Shown: positions 1 through 8,464 of the stretch, piece by piece
Numbering within the stretch: the first letter of the stretch is position 1
Layout: every line of letters begins with the position of its first letter
Assembly (NCBI GenBank): GCA_024280755.1
Contig: JAJRPN010000009.1
Span: forward strand, 19,613 to 83,612
Length of the DNA: 64,000 bases
Direction: 5' to 3'
Source: Planctomycetota bacterium
GTDB taxonomy: Bacteria > Planctomycetota > Phycisphaerae > Phycisphaerales > UBA1924
Program-made: the position numbers and the translations under genes
The notes under the pieces: generated by a model
What the model was told of the DNA's origin: nothing
Database searches by the model: none
Seen by the model: the letters and a program-made list of their open reading frames with translations, nothing else

Positions 1-1
1 A

Positions 2-29
2 TCAAGTCTTGGTCAATACCGGCCGATAA
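2..29 (+). promoter_or_regulatory. Sigma-28 (FliA)-type promoter for the PilZ gene
   Basis: TCAAGTCT at 2-9 and GCCGATAA at 22-29, 12 bases apart, resemble the flagellar sigma consensus TAAAGTTT-N11-GCCGATAA; the -10 box is a perfect match. The gene for sigma-28 is in this window (37163-38017). The predicted transcript would start near 36 and carry the PilZ gene. The element lies at the window edge, so upstream context is unseen. Confidence 0.6.
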
Positions 30-75
30 GCAACACCAGAAACCATCAGAAAACACCCGAATAGAGGAGTTCGAC

Positions 76-465
76 ATGACTACCCACCCAATCAACCGTC
101 GCGAGTTTGAACGATTCGCAGTCAACCCAGGCTATACCAGTGCCGGTGTTCGGCTACACCCAGACGAAACAACCTTCACCCGCGAAGGACATGTCTACGA
201 CATCTCCGAAGGCGGGATCTGCTTTGAACTCGATATCCCAGTCCAGCCGGGCGATACGATCTCGATGCGGGTGGATATCCCATCAAATGTTGGTGATACC
301 GGGCCAGGGCGTGCGGTATTCCTCACCGGCAATGTTGTCTGGTGCGATGCCGATGAGCCAGGACCGGCCAAGATGGCGATGGTCATCACACGCTACGATC
401 GCGAGGGCGACAAGCAACGCATGATCCGTGCACTGAGCGGCACAGGATACCAACGAGCAGCATAA
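76..465 (+). CDS. PilZ-domain protein (c-di-GMP receptor)
   Basis: A 129-residue single-domain protein. NRREFERF at residues 7-14 matches the PilZ arginine motif (RxxxR) and DISEGGI near residue 42 matches the (D/N)xSxxG motif; together these bind cyclic di-GMP in the family. No signal peptide or membrane segment is seen, so it should act in the cytoplasm. The start ATG follows the Shine-Dalgarno AGAGGAG. Upstream is a sigma-28-like promoter, so it is probably expressed with late flagellar genes and may couple c-di-GMP to motility, as YcgR does; that role is inference. It is much shorter than YcgR and lacks the YcgR N domain. A terminator follows. Confidence 0.85.
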   Translation: MTTHPINRREFERFAVNPGYTSAGVRLHPDETTFTREGHVYDISEGGICFELDIPVQPGDTISMRVDIPSNVGDTGPGRAVFLTGNVVWCDADEPGPAKMAMVITRYDREGDKQRMIRALSGTGYQRAA

Positions 466-493
466 TATTCTCGCTCCAACTCGAATCAATAAG

Positions 494-512
494 CGCCCTT
501 CAGGGTGTTTTT
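494..512 (+). terminator. Rho-independent terminator after the PilZ gene
   Basis: CGCCC at 494-498 pairs with GGGTG at 503-507 (one G-U pair) around a 4-base loop, followed by five T. It ends the monocistronic PilZ transcript and abuts the 3' end of the opposite-strand methyltransferase gene. Confidence 0.6.
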
Positions 513-1158
513 ATATGTGTGCGGGTGGCGGGTTGTCGATTGAGTATTGGCTCGAAACAAGCACGAGCCATTCCGGGTTGCCCTTGCCTTTGAGTTTGCC
601 CTTTTTCATCTTGCCACCGAGCACCGGGCTTTTCGTCCAGCCTTGCACGGTGTATCCAAGATCACCAAGTGAATCTCGCACAGATTCGGCGATCTCTTGG
701 GCGCGATCAGGATCAAGAATCCCGCCATCGCCGAGTTCAGATTTGTCGGCTTCATAGTGAGGTTTGACGAGCGAGATGATTCGTCCATCGGGTTTGAGCC
801 ATGCTGCCGCCGCGTGCAACGCTCGGCTCTGGCGCGTCCAGCCAAGATCAATCACACCGAGATCGATCCCGCCTTGCTCGATGACTTCGCTTGGTGTATC
901 AAGATGCAATGCGTTTGAGCGTTCATGGATGACGACGCGATCATCGGTGCGGAGTTTCCATGCGAACTCGCCATAGGCAGTGTCAATGGAATGGACACAT
1001 CGCGATCCGCTCTGAAGGAGGCAATCGGTGAATCCGCCCGTCGAGCATCCGAAGTCTGCACAGAGCATCCCGGTTGGATCGAAGTTAAAGTCACTGAGTG
1101 CGTGGTGGAGTTTGAGCCCGCCTCGGGAAACAAACACGGGGTCTTGGGTATCGCTCAT
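511..1158 (-). CDS. TlyA/FtsJ-like RNA methyltransferase lacking the S4 domain
   Basis: A 215-residue Rossmann methyltransferase. VSRGGLKL near the N-terminus, the SAM-binding loop ADFGCSTGGFTD at about residues 34-45, a VIDLGW segment and LVKPHYE (residues 130-136) follow the order seen in TlyA-family 2'-O-ribose rRNA methyltransferases. Canonical TlyA is about 270 residues with an N-terminal S4 RNA-binding domain; this protein begins directly at the SRGG motif, so S4 is absent. A basic stretch (GGKMKKGKLKGKG) near the C-terminus could help bind RNA. Its ATG overlaps the lpxI stop by four bases (ATGA), implying translational coupling. RNA substrate unknown. Confidence 0.75.
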   Translation of the reverse strand: MSDTQDPVFVSRGGLKLHHALSDFNFDPTGMLCADFGCSTGGFTDCLLQSGSRCVHSIDTAYGEFAWKLRTDDRVVIHERSNALHLDTPSEVIEQGGIDLGVIDLGWTRQSRALHAAAAWLKPDGRIISLVKPHYEADKSELGDGGILDPDRAQEIAESVRDSLGDLGYTVQGWTKSPVLGGKMKKGKLKGKGNPEWLVLVSSQYSIDNPPPAHI

Positions 1159-2141
1159 TTGAGTTCCGTCGTCACACGGGCCGTATCGGTTTGAGGCTTA
1201 AAGACCGAATCTACACCGTTTTGGGCCGGATCGGGCATGGCAGGCTGCGAGATCGGTGCGTGCGAAACTGGTACACCAACAATCGAGATCCCGAGTTTGT
1301 CCGCTTTTTCGAGCATGGCAAATCGATCGAGCATGATGACATCGCCCGCTGCGATCGCCAAGCAGGTGCCGCCGTGCTTGTGCAGGTTTTCGAGGGTTTG
1401 AAGCCCAACGGTTGGTACATCGGATCGACGATCGTGCTGGGCGCGTGCGCCTTTGACGAGTGTCCACCCGCCGCGTCGGCACAGGTTGCCTGTGCGTTCG
1501 ATCATCCGGTCGGTGCCTTCGACCGCTTCGACCGAGATCACATCGCGATCGCGGACGGTGAGCGATTGACCAATATCGAGCCGAAGCAGTTCGGTGAGCA
1601 AAGGCCAGACAAACTCGATGTCTGCGCGTTGATTGGAGGTGGGCTTGGTCGTGGTCATCACGCCGGGTTCGGAGAGTTGGTTCATGATGGGGAATGTTGA
1701 GTCGATGAGGGATACTCCGTTCCGGTCAAGTTCGTCTGCGATCACTTTGAGCACCGCGTGCGAACGCCTGTCATGACGAAGATGCTTGTACCACGCCACG
1801 GCTGTCGTGATATCAGGAATATTTTTGATCAGCTTCCACTTCTGGTGCATCAGCTTCGCTTTGTCTACTCGTCCAACCATAATCGCGTGATGCACGCCCA
1901 TGCTGTTGAGCCGATTGCCCCACGAACGCATCCGCAGGAGCCCGACATCTCGAAATGATGTACACATGCCAGGGAGTTCATCGTCGTATTGTAGATGAAG
2001 CCCGAGTCCATGCACCTCGTGTCCCATCTCGATGAGACCTTTGGCAACGAAGATCGGGAGATCGCCGCCGCCTGCGATTAATCCGATCGGGGCAGGTGGA
2101 GGCGGGGGATCTGGCAAGATGGCAAGGGAAGCAGCAGCCAT
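1155..2141 (-). CDS. lpxI: UDP-2,3-diacylglucosamine pyrophosphatase LpxI
   Basis: A 328-residue protein of the LpxI (DUF1009) family, which hydrolyses UDP-2,3-diacylglucosamine to lipid X and UMP in lipid A synthesis at the inner face of the cytoplasmic membrane. PIGLIAGGGDLPIF at residues 18-31 is the typical N-terminal signature; GVHHAIMVGRVDK, the SLIDSTFPIMNQL region, a TDRMIERTG segment and a C-terminal LAIAAGDVIMLDR segment follow in family order. Other lipid A genes are not adjacent; instead it is coupled to a TlyA-like methyltransferase. Its presence supports a lipid A-containing outer membrane. It starts at ATG 2141 and diverges from the envelope gene run that begins at 2348. Confidence 0.9.
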   Translation of the reverse strand: MAAASLAILPDPPPPPAPIGLIAGGGDLPIFVAKGLIEMGHEVHGLGLHLQYDDELPGMCTSFRDVGLLRMRSWGNRLNSMGVHHAIMVGRVDKAKLMHQKWKLIKNIPDITTAVAWYKHLRHDRRSHAVLKVIADELDRNGVSLIDSTFPIMNQLSEPGVMTTTKPTSNQRADIEFVWPLLTELLRLDIGQSLTVRDRDVISVEAVEGTDRMIERTGNLCRRGGWTLVKGARAQHDRRSDVPTVGLQTLENLHKHGGTCLAIAAGDVIMLDRFAMLEKADKLGISIVGVPVSHAPISQPAMPDPAQNGVDSVFKPQTDTARVTTELK

Positions 2142-2288
2142 TGAGTCGTGTTGATACCTTTGTATGAATCTGAACGGATGAGGAATGGTGGAAGATGGGT
2201 CGAAACCGATTCTATGAATGACAATCTCGGCTTGATGGTGGACTTCTCTGCAAAAGACGACTTGTTAGTCTTCGCTATATCATGTTGT

Positions 2289-2320
2289 GGCATAGGTTTA
2301 GGACGAGTTGAGTCTATGCC
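2289..2320. promoter_or_regulatory. Inverted repeat in the lpxI / 77-aa gene divergent spacer
   Basis: GGCATAG at 2289-2295 is repeated inverted as CTATGCC at 2314-2320, with 18 bases between the arms. The arms are perfect and lie 28-59 bases upstream of the 2348 gene, so this could be an operator or a leader hairpin. No factor can be named. Confidence 0.3.
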
Positions 2321-2347
2321 TTGATTTAGCCGATAGGAAAGAATCCT

Positions 2348-2581
2348 ATGGGCATTCGTGCAACCCCATCTCGATCACCGCGTGAAACCTTCACCGATAC
2401 GCCCGGTCAACGCCCTTGGCTCGGGGTGCAGTTCACCTGTGCTGGTGCATATCAACGGGTTTTCCGTAGTGCCGATGGCGAAAAATACCTCGCACGATGC
2501 CCACGCTGCGGCAAGTCGATCACCTTTCGCGTTGGTGAAGGCGGAACGAACCAACGATTCTTCGATGTGTCGTGTCGATAA
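2348..2581 (+). CDS. Small conserved-looking protein with a Cys-pair zinc knuckle
   Basis: A 77-residue protein I do not recognise as a named family. CPRCGKS near residue 57 plus a cysteine next to the C-terminus suggest a small zinc-binding or structural cysteine site. The core (WLGVQFTCAGAYQRVFR... YLARCPRCGK) looks like a compact beta-rich fold. AGGAAAG sits nine bases before the ATG. It is the first gene of the plus-strand run of envelope-related genes, 45 bases upstream of the next one. Function unknown. Confidence 0.6.
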   Translation: MGIRATPSRSPRETFTDTPGQRPWLGVQFTCAGAYQRVFRSADGEKYLARCPRCGKSITFRVGEGGTNQRFFDVSCR

Positions 2582-2626
2582 AGCCAGGTCGAGAACAAAC
2601 CTGACGAAAGCGGATACACTCTCCCT

Positions 2627-3175
2627 ATGGCATCAACATCCGCTCCCTATGACATTATTCGTACACAAGATGTATGCGCCCAGACCGGACGCGCACTCGG
2701 GGTCGGCGAGGAACACATCGCTGCATTGATCGATTCGCTCGATGATGAGCCTTTGGTCAAGGTGCTCTATACGCTCGACGCATGGGAGAAAGGCCCGAAC
2801 CTGCCTCCCAATACCGCTCTTTTCGGGTTCTGGAAACGAACGGTCCCTGAATCTGACGAACAACCCAAGCAGTTGGTTTCCGAAGACGAGATGTTCGATC
2901 TCTTCGAGCAGCTCGGCGAAGCCACCGAACACAAACAACTCGCGTTTCGCTACCTGCTCACGCTGATCTTGATGCGCAAGAAGAAGGTCATTTTTGAGCG
3001 ATCGACACCCGCGACGAAAGAGACGCAGGGTGTGCTTATTGTTCGGCTGCGACAGAAGGGCGGCGAAGGTCAGCTTTTCGATGTGATTGATCCTGGGCTT
3101 GATAACGAGACAATCGCTCAAGCAACCGAAGAACTCGGGCAGGTGATGAATCTTGATGCCGAGGGAGGACTGTAA
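2627..3175 (+). CDS. Conserved hypothetical protein, 182 aa, co-operonic with a lipoprotein
   Basis: A 182-residue soluble protein with no signal peptide or membrane segment. It has an acidic character, a predicted helical middle, and a basic segment ILMRKKKVIFERS near residue 125 followed by VLIVRLRQKG, reminiscent of a small alpha-beta fold. I do not recognise a domain. Its stop (TAA) overlaps the ATG of the following lipoprotein by one base (TAATG), which implies co-translation, so it probably belongs to the same envelope process as the lipoprotein, RDD and TPR proteins downstream. ATG was chosen because the transcript has coding-like sequence from this point. Confidence 0.65.
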   Translation: MASTSAPYDIIRTQDVCAQTGRALGVGEEHIAALIDSLDDEPLVKVLYTLDAWEKGPNLPPNTALFGFWKRTVPESDEQPKQLVSEDEMFDLFEQLGEATEHKQLAFRYLLTLILMRKKKVIFERSTPATKETQGVLIVRLRQKGGEGQLFDVIDPGLDNETIAQATEELGQVMNLDAEGGL

Positions 3176-4068
3176 TGCGATTTGCGTTTCGATTCGTATT
3201 GATCTTGCCGATGCTGGTTCTGATTGGATGTTCGTCTACGGACAAGGTTGATGTGACCAAGCTTGGCGATCCGCCATCGACGCTTGAGCTTGCCGAGAAG
3301 CATAACCAGCGAGTTGAGCCGCTCGGGACCCTCTGGGCACGCATCAGCCTGCGCGCGAAGGGGACATACGCCAACGGCGAGTCATACGAAGAACAAGGTG
3401 AGGGGCATCTGCAAATTGATAAGCCCAGCAAGCTCTCGATCACTATCGGCAAGCTCGGCGAGACCTACTTCGCCTTCGGTGCCAACGAGGAGGACTATTG
3501 GTCGTTCGATCTCTCGAACGCTGATCATAAAACCATGCTGATCGGGAAGCTCGATCTGGCAACACCTGAGAAGATCGCAGCACTCGGACTGCCGGTCTAT
3601 CCGGGCGAGTTGATCGCCTTGACTGGGCTGATGCCCATTGACCTCTCTCAAGCTGGTGGCACACGATGGGCTGATGATGGCAAATCTGTTGGTATCACCA
3701 TGCCATCACGATGGGGCTCGTTTACGCTGTGGGTTGATCCGAGGACAAGCTTTGTGGTTCGCTCGCAAGCCTTTGATCGGGCGGGCGAACTCATCGCGAC
3801 CGCGACGCTTTCTCGGTATAAAGAATCACCTGTGCCAGGATATGGAACGGTTATGGTGCCCGGCAAGATCGAGATCACGAATCCGAACGACAGCGGGTGG
3901 GTTCGGATTGAGTTGTCTGAGCCTCGGAGCAAAGCGATCAAGTCTCGGGTGTATCAGCCGAGAAAACTAGTGCGGGCGTATCGCGTGCATGAAACGGTTG
4001 ATCTTGATGAGGCCTTCGATGTTCTGCCAACATCAGCACCTGCACCTGAGACGGGCGCTGACGATTGA
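3175..4068 (+). CDS. Outer-membrane-type lipoprotein, LolA/LolB-like fold suspected
   Basis: A 297-residue lipoprotein: basic N-terminus, hydrophobic stretch and lipobox LIGC with Cys at residue 19. The mature part (LWARISLRAKGTYANGESYEEQGEGHLQIDKPSKLS, in pieces, then repeated beta-strands such as WGSFTLWVDPRTSFVVRSQAFDRAGELIATATLS) resembles the half-barrel of LolA/LolB/DUF4292 lipoproteins that carry lipids or lipoproteins across the periplasm. It overlaps the 182-aa gene by one base and the RDD gene by four, so the three are one translation unit. The fold assignment is inference; a lipobox protein is certain. Confidence 0.7.
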   Translation: MRFAFRFVLILPMLVLIGCSSTDKVDVTKLGDPPSTLELAEKHNQRVEPLGTLWARISLRAKGTYANGESYEEQGEGHLQIDKPSKLSITIGKLGETYFAFGANEEDYWSFDLSNADHKTMLIGKLDLATPEKIAALGLPVYPGELIALTGLMPIDLSQAGGTRWADDGKSVGITMPSRWGSFTLWVDPRTSFVVRSQAFDRAGELIATATLSRYKESPVPGYGTVMVPGKIEITNPNDSGWVRIELSEPRSKAIKSRVYQPRKLVRAYRVHETVDLDEAFDVLPTSAPAPETGADD

Positions 4069-5663
4069 AACAACAATCACTTATTCAAAGCCTCGCACTT
4101 TGGGTCTTGATGCTGATCGGACTGCTCACGAGCAGCTTGGCATCGGCGCAGGTTCTCATTGCGAGCAGCCTTGATGATGTCCACACGCATGCGTGGGCGG
4201 TGTATGCAAACTCGAACGATGAGATTCTTCTTGTGCATCTGCCGCCACGCGATGGTGATCTAGAAGCACGGATCCCGATCGATCCCGCACTCCCCGGAGA
4301 GCTTCATGCGGTGCGAGCACTCAACAAGTTCCCAGATGGTCTTGCAGCCATCAAGAATCGGGTCTTTGTTGTGTTTCCAGAGGTTACAGTGGGGGATCGC
4401 ACGATTCGTCGGGTGTATTCTGGGCAGGCTTTCGCATCGCCGGTGGGATCGGTGTGGTCTTTTTTGCCCTCAGGCCGACTCGACTCTGAGCCTGCAATCC
4501 AAGCGACTGGTGAACTGATTGATCTTGTAGCAACGAGTGAATCGCTCTGGGCTTTGATCAAATCGGAGGATGAATACGCATTGATGACGCTGGCTGCTTC
4601 GAGTTGGGAAGCTGTTGAGCTGCCCACTGTTCAAAGACCAAGTTGGCGGATCTCGGCTGCGGGAGATCGGCTTATTGCGATCGACCTTTCAGATGAGAAG
4701 AGCATGCAAGCATTTGAGCTTGATGAGACTCAATCATCGTGGACATCCCAATGGATATCGGCTCGCAAGCAAACGGGCGAGATTGAGAGTGTTGCGGGGG
4801 TACATGGTGTGTATGTGCTCAGCCGAGATGAGCAAGGGATGGTTGAAGTTCAGACTTGGTCTCAAGCAGGGATCTTCACGCTGGCGACCGGGCTTGAACT
4901 GCCAACCAATATCAAACTCGCCCCGCTGGGCTCGGTGAATAGGCTCGTTGGCGTTTCAGAACATGTTTCTGACAGCATAGAAGTGACTGGGACTCCTTCA
5001 TCGCCCCAGTCGACTATTCAGGTGTATGAGATTGATCTTGCGGATGGGTCTGTGGTGTATGCAGGTGATCCGGTGGTTTCGTCGCCGGTGAGCGTTGCCG
5101 AGATGCGGTTCTTGATGGGCATGATGGTGCTGATCATGGTCGGGGTGCTGGTGGTGGTCATCATGCCCGACAAGGCCGACGCGATGGGTATCCCAGACGG
5201 ATTCGCCCTGGCCGATCCTGGTCGTCGGCTGATGGCGACGATGTTTGATGTGTTTCTTGTGTCGTTTCTTGTTGGGCTGCTCTTTGATGTGCGGGTGATC
5301 GAGATTATTACGCTCAGCGTGATTGTTCGTTCAGATTCATCATGGTTGGTGATTCCGTTGGTGCTGATCACTGGGATTGTTGCGATGTCGTTAATGGAGT
5401 GGCTCTTGGGCGCTTCGCCGGGCAAGTGGTTGATGGGAATTCGGGTGGTTCGTGGACAGGGCGGAACAATGCAGCGGATTCCGCTGCGGGCTGCGATCGT
5501 TCGCAATGTGATCAAATGGCTTTTGCCTCCGGTTGCAGCGTTGGCGTTGCTCGATCCAGAAATGCTCCACCGGGGCGATCGGGTGACGAGAACGCTCGTT
5601 GTCGCCCCGATTGAAGGCTACAAAGGTGAAGATCCGTCTAAAGATACCGATTTTGAGGATTGA
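4065..5663 (+). CDS. RDD-family membrane protein with a large extracytoplasmic domain
   Basis: A 532-residue protein starting at TTG 4065, overlapping the lipoprotein stop (TTGA). It has an N-terminal signal-like helix (residues 7-27, ending in ASA-Q), a roughly 310-residue extracytoplasmic beta-rich region with propeller-like strands, a membrane helix near residue 350, and a C-terminal RDD domain: DPGRRLMATMFDVFL, ASPGKWLMGIRVV and a final ...RVTRTLVV. RDD domains are multi-helix membrane modules of mostly unknown transport function. The start is the only one giving a complete signal peptide. Role unknown; the context points to the cell envelope. Confidence 0.75.
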   Translation: MKQQSLIQSLALWVLMLIGLLTSSLASAQVLIASSLDDVHTHAWAVYANSNDEILLVHLPPRDGDLEARIPIDPALPGELHAVRALNKFPDGLAAIKNRVFVVFPEVTVGDRTIRRVYSGQAFASPVGSVWSFLPSGRLDSEPAIQATGELIDLVATSESLWALIKSEDEYALMTLAASSWEAVELPTVQRPSWRISAAGDRLIAIDLSDEKSMQAFELDETQSSWTSQWISARKQTGEIESVAGVHGVYVLSRDEQGMVEVQTWSQAGIFTLATGLELPTNIKLAPLGSVNRLVGVSEHVSDSIEVTGTPSSPQSTIQVYEIDLADGSVVYAGDPVVSSPVSVAEMRFLMGMMVLIMVGVLVVVIMPDKADAMGIPDGFALADPGRRLMATMFDVFLVSFLVGLLFDVRVIEIITLSVIVRSDSSWLVIPLVLITGIVAMSLMEWLLGASPGKWLMGIRVVRGQGGTMQRIPLRAAIVRNVIKWLLPPVAALALLDPEMLHRGDRVTRTLVVAPIEGYKGEDPSKDTDFED

Positions 5664-5790
5664 ACCTCTTTCGATTACTCAAGCAGAGATGATATTGAGT
5701 GGTTGATGAAGCCCAGAGCCCCAAAAGTCCGATGAAGGTTATCAGGCAGCCTCTGCGCGGTGTGTGTGTTTGCACACCCAAGGGGATGCT

Positions 5791-8313
5791 GTGGAAGGAC
5801 TTTGCGTGGCGGACGAGCCAAACACACAACCCGAAGGCGTTGAGATCGATCAGGCAGTTGGTGTCGAGACGGATCAATCAGCCGAGCAGGCGAGCTTTGT
5901 GATGCCCGAAGATCCGGTCGCTGCGCTCAAATCTGGATGGCGTGATGTTTGGCAGGTGCCTGCGCTGCTTGTTGGTGCGGGGATGTTGATGTTTGGCGTT
6001 GCGTTTTCGATTTCGGGTTCGCCCGAGCCTGATATGTCGCCGACGATTACGGTCGCGAATCGGTTGATCGAGAACGAAGAGTATGAGCGTGCGATCGAGC
6101 TGCTCAACACCAAGGTGTATCCTTGGGTTTCTAAACCAGAATCGCCAACTGTCGATAAGGTGCAGTATCACCTTGCCAAAGCCCGATCGATTTTTCGCGG
6201 GCAGCGCAAGCTCCACCTTGATGACGACCGGAACCATGTCGCGATCATCCGCGAATATCTCGAAGCCGAGCGGATCGGCGGGGCGTTGGGCCCCAAGGAT
6301 GCCGCCTCGCTTGCCAAGACCTATATCGCACGCGATGAGCTCGATCAAGCGATTCAGCGGGCGCGTGGTATCCCCGAATCTCAGCGATACCTCCGAGATT
6401 CGGTCCATCGTGAAGCGGTGAACTCGATGCTCGATCGGGTGGTTCCAGAGACTGTGCCCGCGATGAACCTGCTCGCTGATATGCTAATCGATCCAAACTT
6501 ACCAGTAGCGGATCGTGTTTGGGCACTTGAAACACAAGGGAATGTCCGCCTTGAGCAAGGGTTTGCCGAGGAGACAATCACTCGAATCTTGCGTGCGATG
6601 CCTCGGCTCGAACGCGCGGGCGTCGAAGGAAGATCTCGGCTGCATCTCATCTTGTCCAAAGCGTACAACATGACCGGCGCGATGGACCAGGCGGGCGTTC
6701 AGGCAGCTCATGCAAGAACGCTCTCGGTTAGTGGCGAGCCTCACTATCCAGAGATCCTGCTGATGGAAGCGATCATTGAAGATTCAAAGGGCAATACCGC
6801 TTTGGCTCGTGATCTTTTTAGTGAGATCGTGAGCAACTATTCCAGCTCGACCGCGTTGCCTTTGGCGTTGCTTGGTCTTGGCGAGACCGAGGCAGGGCTT
6901 AATGAGCCGGAGCTTTCGTACGAAGCATATGAAACCCTTGTGGATCAATACGATGCCTATGGGATCGAATCGTACCCTTCGAGGAATCAAGTTCTCGAAT
7001 CGTTACTCGATCGAGCGAGTGATTCATTATCTGCGGGGGCTTCGGAAGAATCGATTCGCTATGCAACATTGGCCGATCGGTTGTATCGGGGTCGTGATAT
7101 TCCCAGCGGCGTCCTCATCGCTTTGGCGATGGGGCATCAGGCATCGGCAGAGGCTTTGCTCGGCAAACCGATAAGCGAAGTGCGAACTTTACTTGGGCTT
7201 GATCCGTCGAATCGTGCGGAGGTTCAGCGCCATTTAATGTCTGCTGCGACAAACTATCGTGTTCATGCAGAGCAGCATGTGGTTGCCAATCTACCTGTAT
7301 ACGCCGATTCGCTTTGGCGTTCGGCGGATCTCTTTGATCGCGCTGGCGATCAGCCTGAAGCGATTCAGGCGTTTAAGGTGTTCGCCGAGTCGATGCCTTC
7401 GGATCCTAAGCACGCCGAGGCTTTGTTCCGCTTGGCCGAATCACTCCGGGCATTGGGCGATTTTCAGGCAGCGTCGGATGTCTATAAAGGATTGATCGCT
7501 GATCGTGAGAGCAGCGCAGGAGCAGACATCGGACCATTCGCAGACGCGAGCCATGTGCCTTTGGCGCAGGCGTATTTGTATGATGAAGACCTGTCGAATG
7601 ATGCAGAAGCAGAGAAGTTGCTCACCACCGCACTCAACGGCTCGATGGGAACCTCGAAGACACAACTCTTTCGCGATGCCCTTCTCGAACTTGGTGGATT
7701 GTACGATCGCACCGATCGAGCAGAGCGGGCGATCGAACGCTATGACGAGTTCATCGCGCGGTATCAGGATGATCCTGAAGCCGGGACGGTGTATTTCAAG
7801 CTCGCAGACGCCCATCGTCGGCTCGGCGATCAGATCGAGGCCACGCTCGATGAAGCGATGCCGGCAGCCGAAAAAAACCGCCGAATCGCCAGTGTTGCCA
7901 AGCATCGCCACGACGCGATCAAGCAATATGAGATGGCCATCGGGACACTGGGTCAACGGGCTGATGCACACCTTGGGCTCTTCGAGTCGATCGCATTGCG
8001 AAACTCGTATTTTTATCTCGGCGACTGTGCCTTTGATCTCGGTGAGTATGACAATGCGATCCGGTATTATGATCGCGCTCGCGATCGGTATGTCGCCGAT
8101 CCAGCGTCGCTTGTCGCGATGGTTCAGATCGTCAATGCGTATATCGAGACCAAGCAGATCGGTCGGGCGCGAACCGCAAACGACCGAGCCAGACGGTTTT
8201 ACGAATCGGTGCCAGATACGGTTTGGGATGATCCGAACCTGCCTATGGACCGGTCCGACTGGGAGCGTTGGCTCGATTCGAGCGCGGTGCTTCTTGCTCA
8301 GTCTGATCAGTGA
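5791..8313 (+). CDS. Membrane-anchored TPR-repeat protein
   Basis: About 840 residues from GTG 5791, which has AAGGGG six bases upstream; an in-frame GTG at 5764 gives 849 residues but has no ribosome site. One membrane helix (about residues 47-64) is followed by a long extracytoplasmic array of tetratricopeptide-like helix pairs, for example YERAIELLNTK, PLALLGLGETEAGLNEPELSYEAYE, DQPEAIQAFKVFAESMP, AEALFRLAESLRALGDFQAA and RNSYFYLGDCAFDLGEYDNAIRYYD. Such arrays are protein-interaction scaffolds, as in YbgF/BamD-type envelope proteins. It is the last gene of the envelope run. Partner unknown. Confidence 0.8.
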   Translation: MEGLCVADEPNTQPEGVEIDQAVGVETDQSAEQASFVMPEDPVAALKSGWRDVWQVPALLVGAGMLMFGVAFSISGSPEPDMSPTITVANRLIENEEYERAIELLNTKVYPWVSKPESPTVDKVQYHLAKARSIFRGQRKLHLDDDRNHVAIIREYLEAERIGGALGPKDAASLAKTYIARDELDQAIQRARGIPESQRYLRDSVHREAVNSMLDRVVPETVPAMNLLADMLIDPNLPVADRVWALETQGNVRLEQGFAEETITRILRAMPRLERAGVEGRSRLHLILSKAYNMTGAMDQAGVQAAHARTLSVSGEPHYPEILLMEAIIEDSKGNTALARDLFSEIVSNYSSSTALPLALLGLGETEAGLNEPELSYEAYETLVDQYDAYGIESYPSRNQVLESLLDRASDSLSAGASEESIRYATLADRLYRGRDIPSGVLIALAMGHQASAEALLGKPISEVRTLLGLDPSNRAEVQRHLMSAATNYRVHAEQHVVANLPVYADSLWRSADLFDRAGDQPEAIQAFKVFAESMPSDPKHAEALFRLAESLRALGDFQAASDVYKGLIADRESSAGADIGPFADASHVPLAQAYLYDEDLSNDAEAEKLLTTALNGSMGTSKTQLFRDALLELGGLYDRTDRAERAIERYDEFIARYQDDPEAGTVYFKLADAHRRLGDQIEATLDEAMPAAEKNRRIASVAKHRHDAIKQYEMAIGTLGQRADAHLGLFESIALRNSYFYLGDCAFDLGEYDNAIRYYDRARDRYVADPASLVAMVQIVNAYIETKQIGRARTANDRARRFYESVPDTVWDDPNLPMDRSDWERWLDSSAVLLAQSDQ

Positions 8314-8352
8314 GTGTTTTTTGCGCACAAACTGGTGAAATCCGCGCCAACA

Positions 8353-8360
8353 GCCGATAA
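8353..8360 (+). promoter_or_regulatory. GCCGATAA box upstream of the FlgN/kinase/activator operon
   Basis: A perfect sigma-28 -10 octamer, but no TAAA-like element lies 11-12 bases upstream, so sigma-28 use is uncertain. A GG-N10-GC pair (8334-8347) also overlaps it but matches sigma-54 poorly. The predicted start site would fall at the foot of the stem-loop at 8366-8404. Confidence 0.3.
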
Positions 8361-8365
8361 CCAAA

Positions 8366-8404
8366 TAGGCCGAGAGATATGGGAATGGATTCCCGCGTCG
8401 GCCT
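8366..8404 (+). promoter_or_regulatory. Long stem-loop at the predicted 5' end of the flgN-kinase-activator transcript
   Basis: AGGCCGA (from 8367) pairs with TCGGCCT (to 8404), and inside them GGGAAT (8381-8386) pairs with ATTCCC (8389-8394). No T-tract follows, so it is not a terminator. It may be a protective or regulatory 5' hairpin, or paired operators. A second short dyad AGTGC-GA-GCACT lies just downstream near 8408. Confidence 0.35.
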
Positions 8405-8464
8405 CGTAGTGCGAGCACTCATTTGAGGCTCTCCCTATAGAGTTTCTGCTGAAAAGGGTCACGG

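Noticed and set aside
2329..2336. GCCGATAG sigma-28-like box before the 77-aa gene.
   Set aside because: It overlaps the ribosome site region and has no -35 at 11 bases; the start site would fall at the start codon.
8333..8347. GG-N10-GC pair before the flgN-like gene.
   Set aside because: Only the GG and GC and one flanking base match the sigma-54 consensus; the rest does not.
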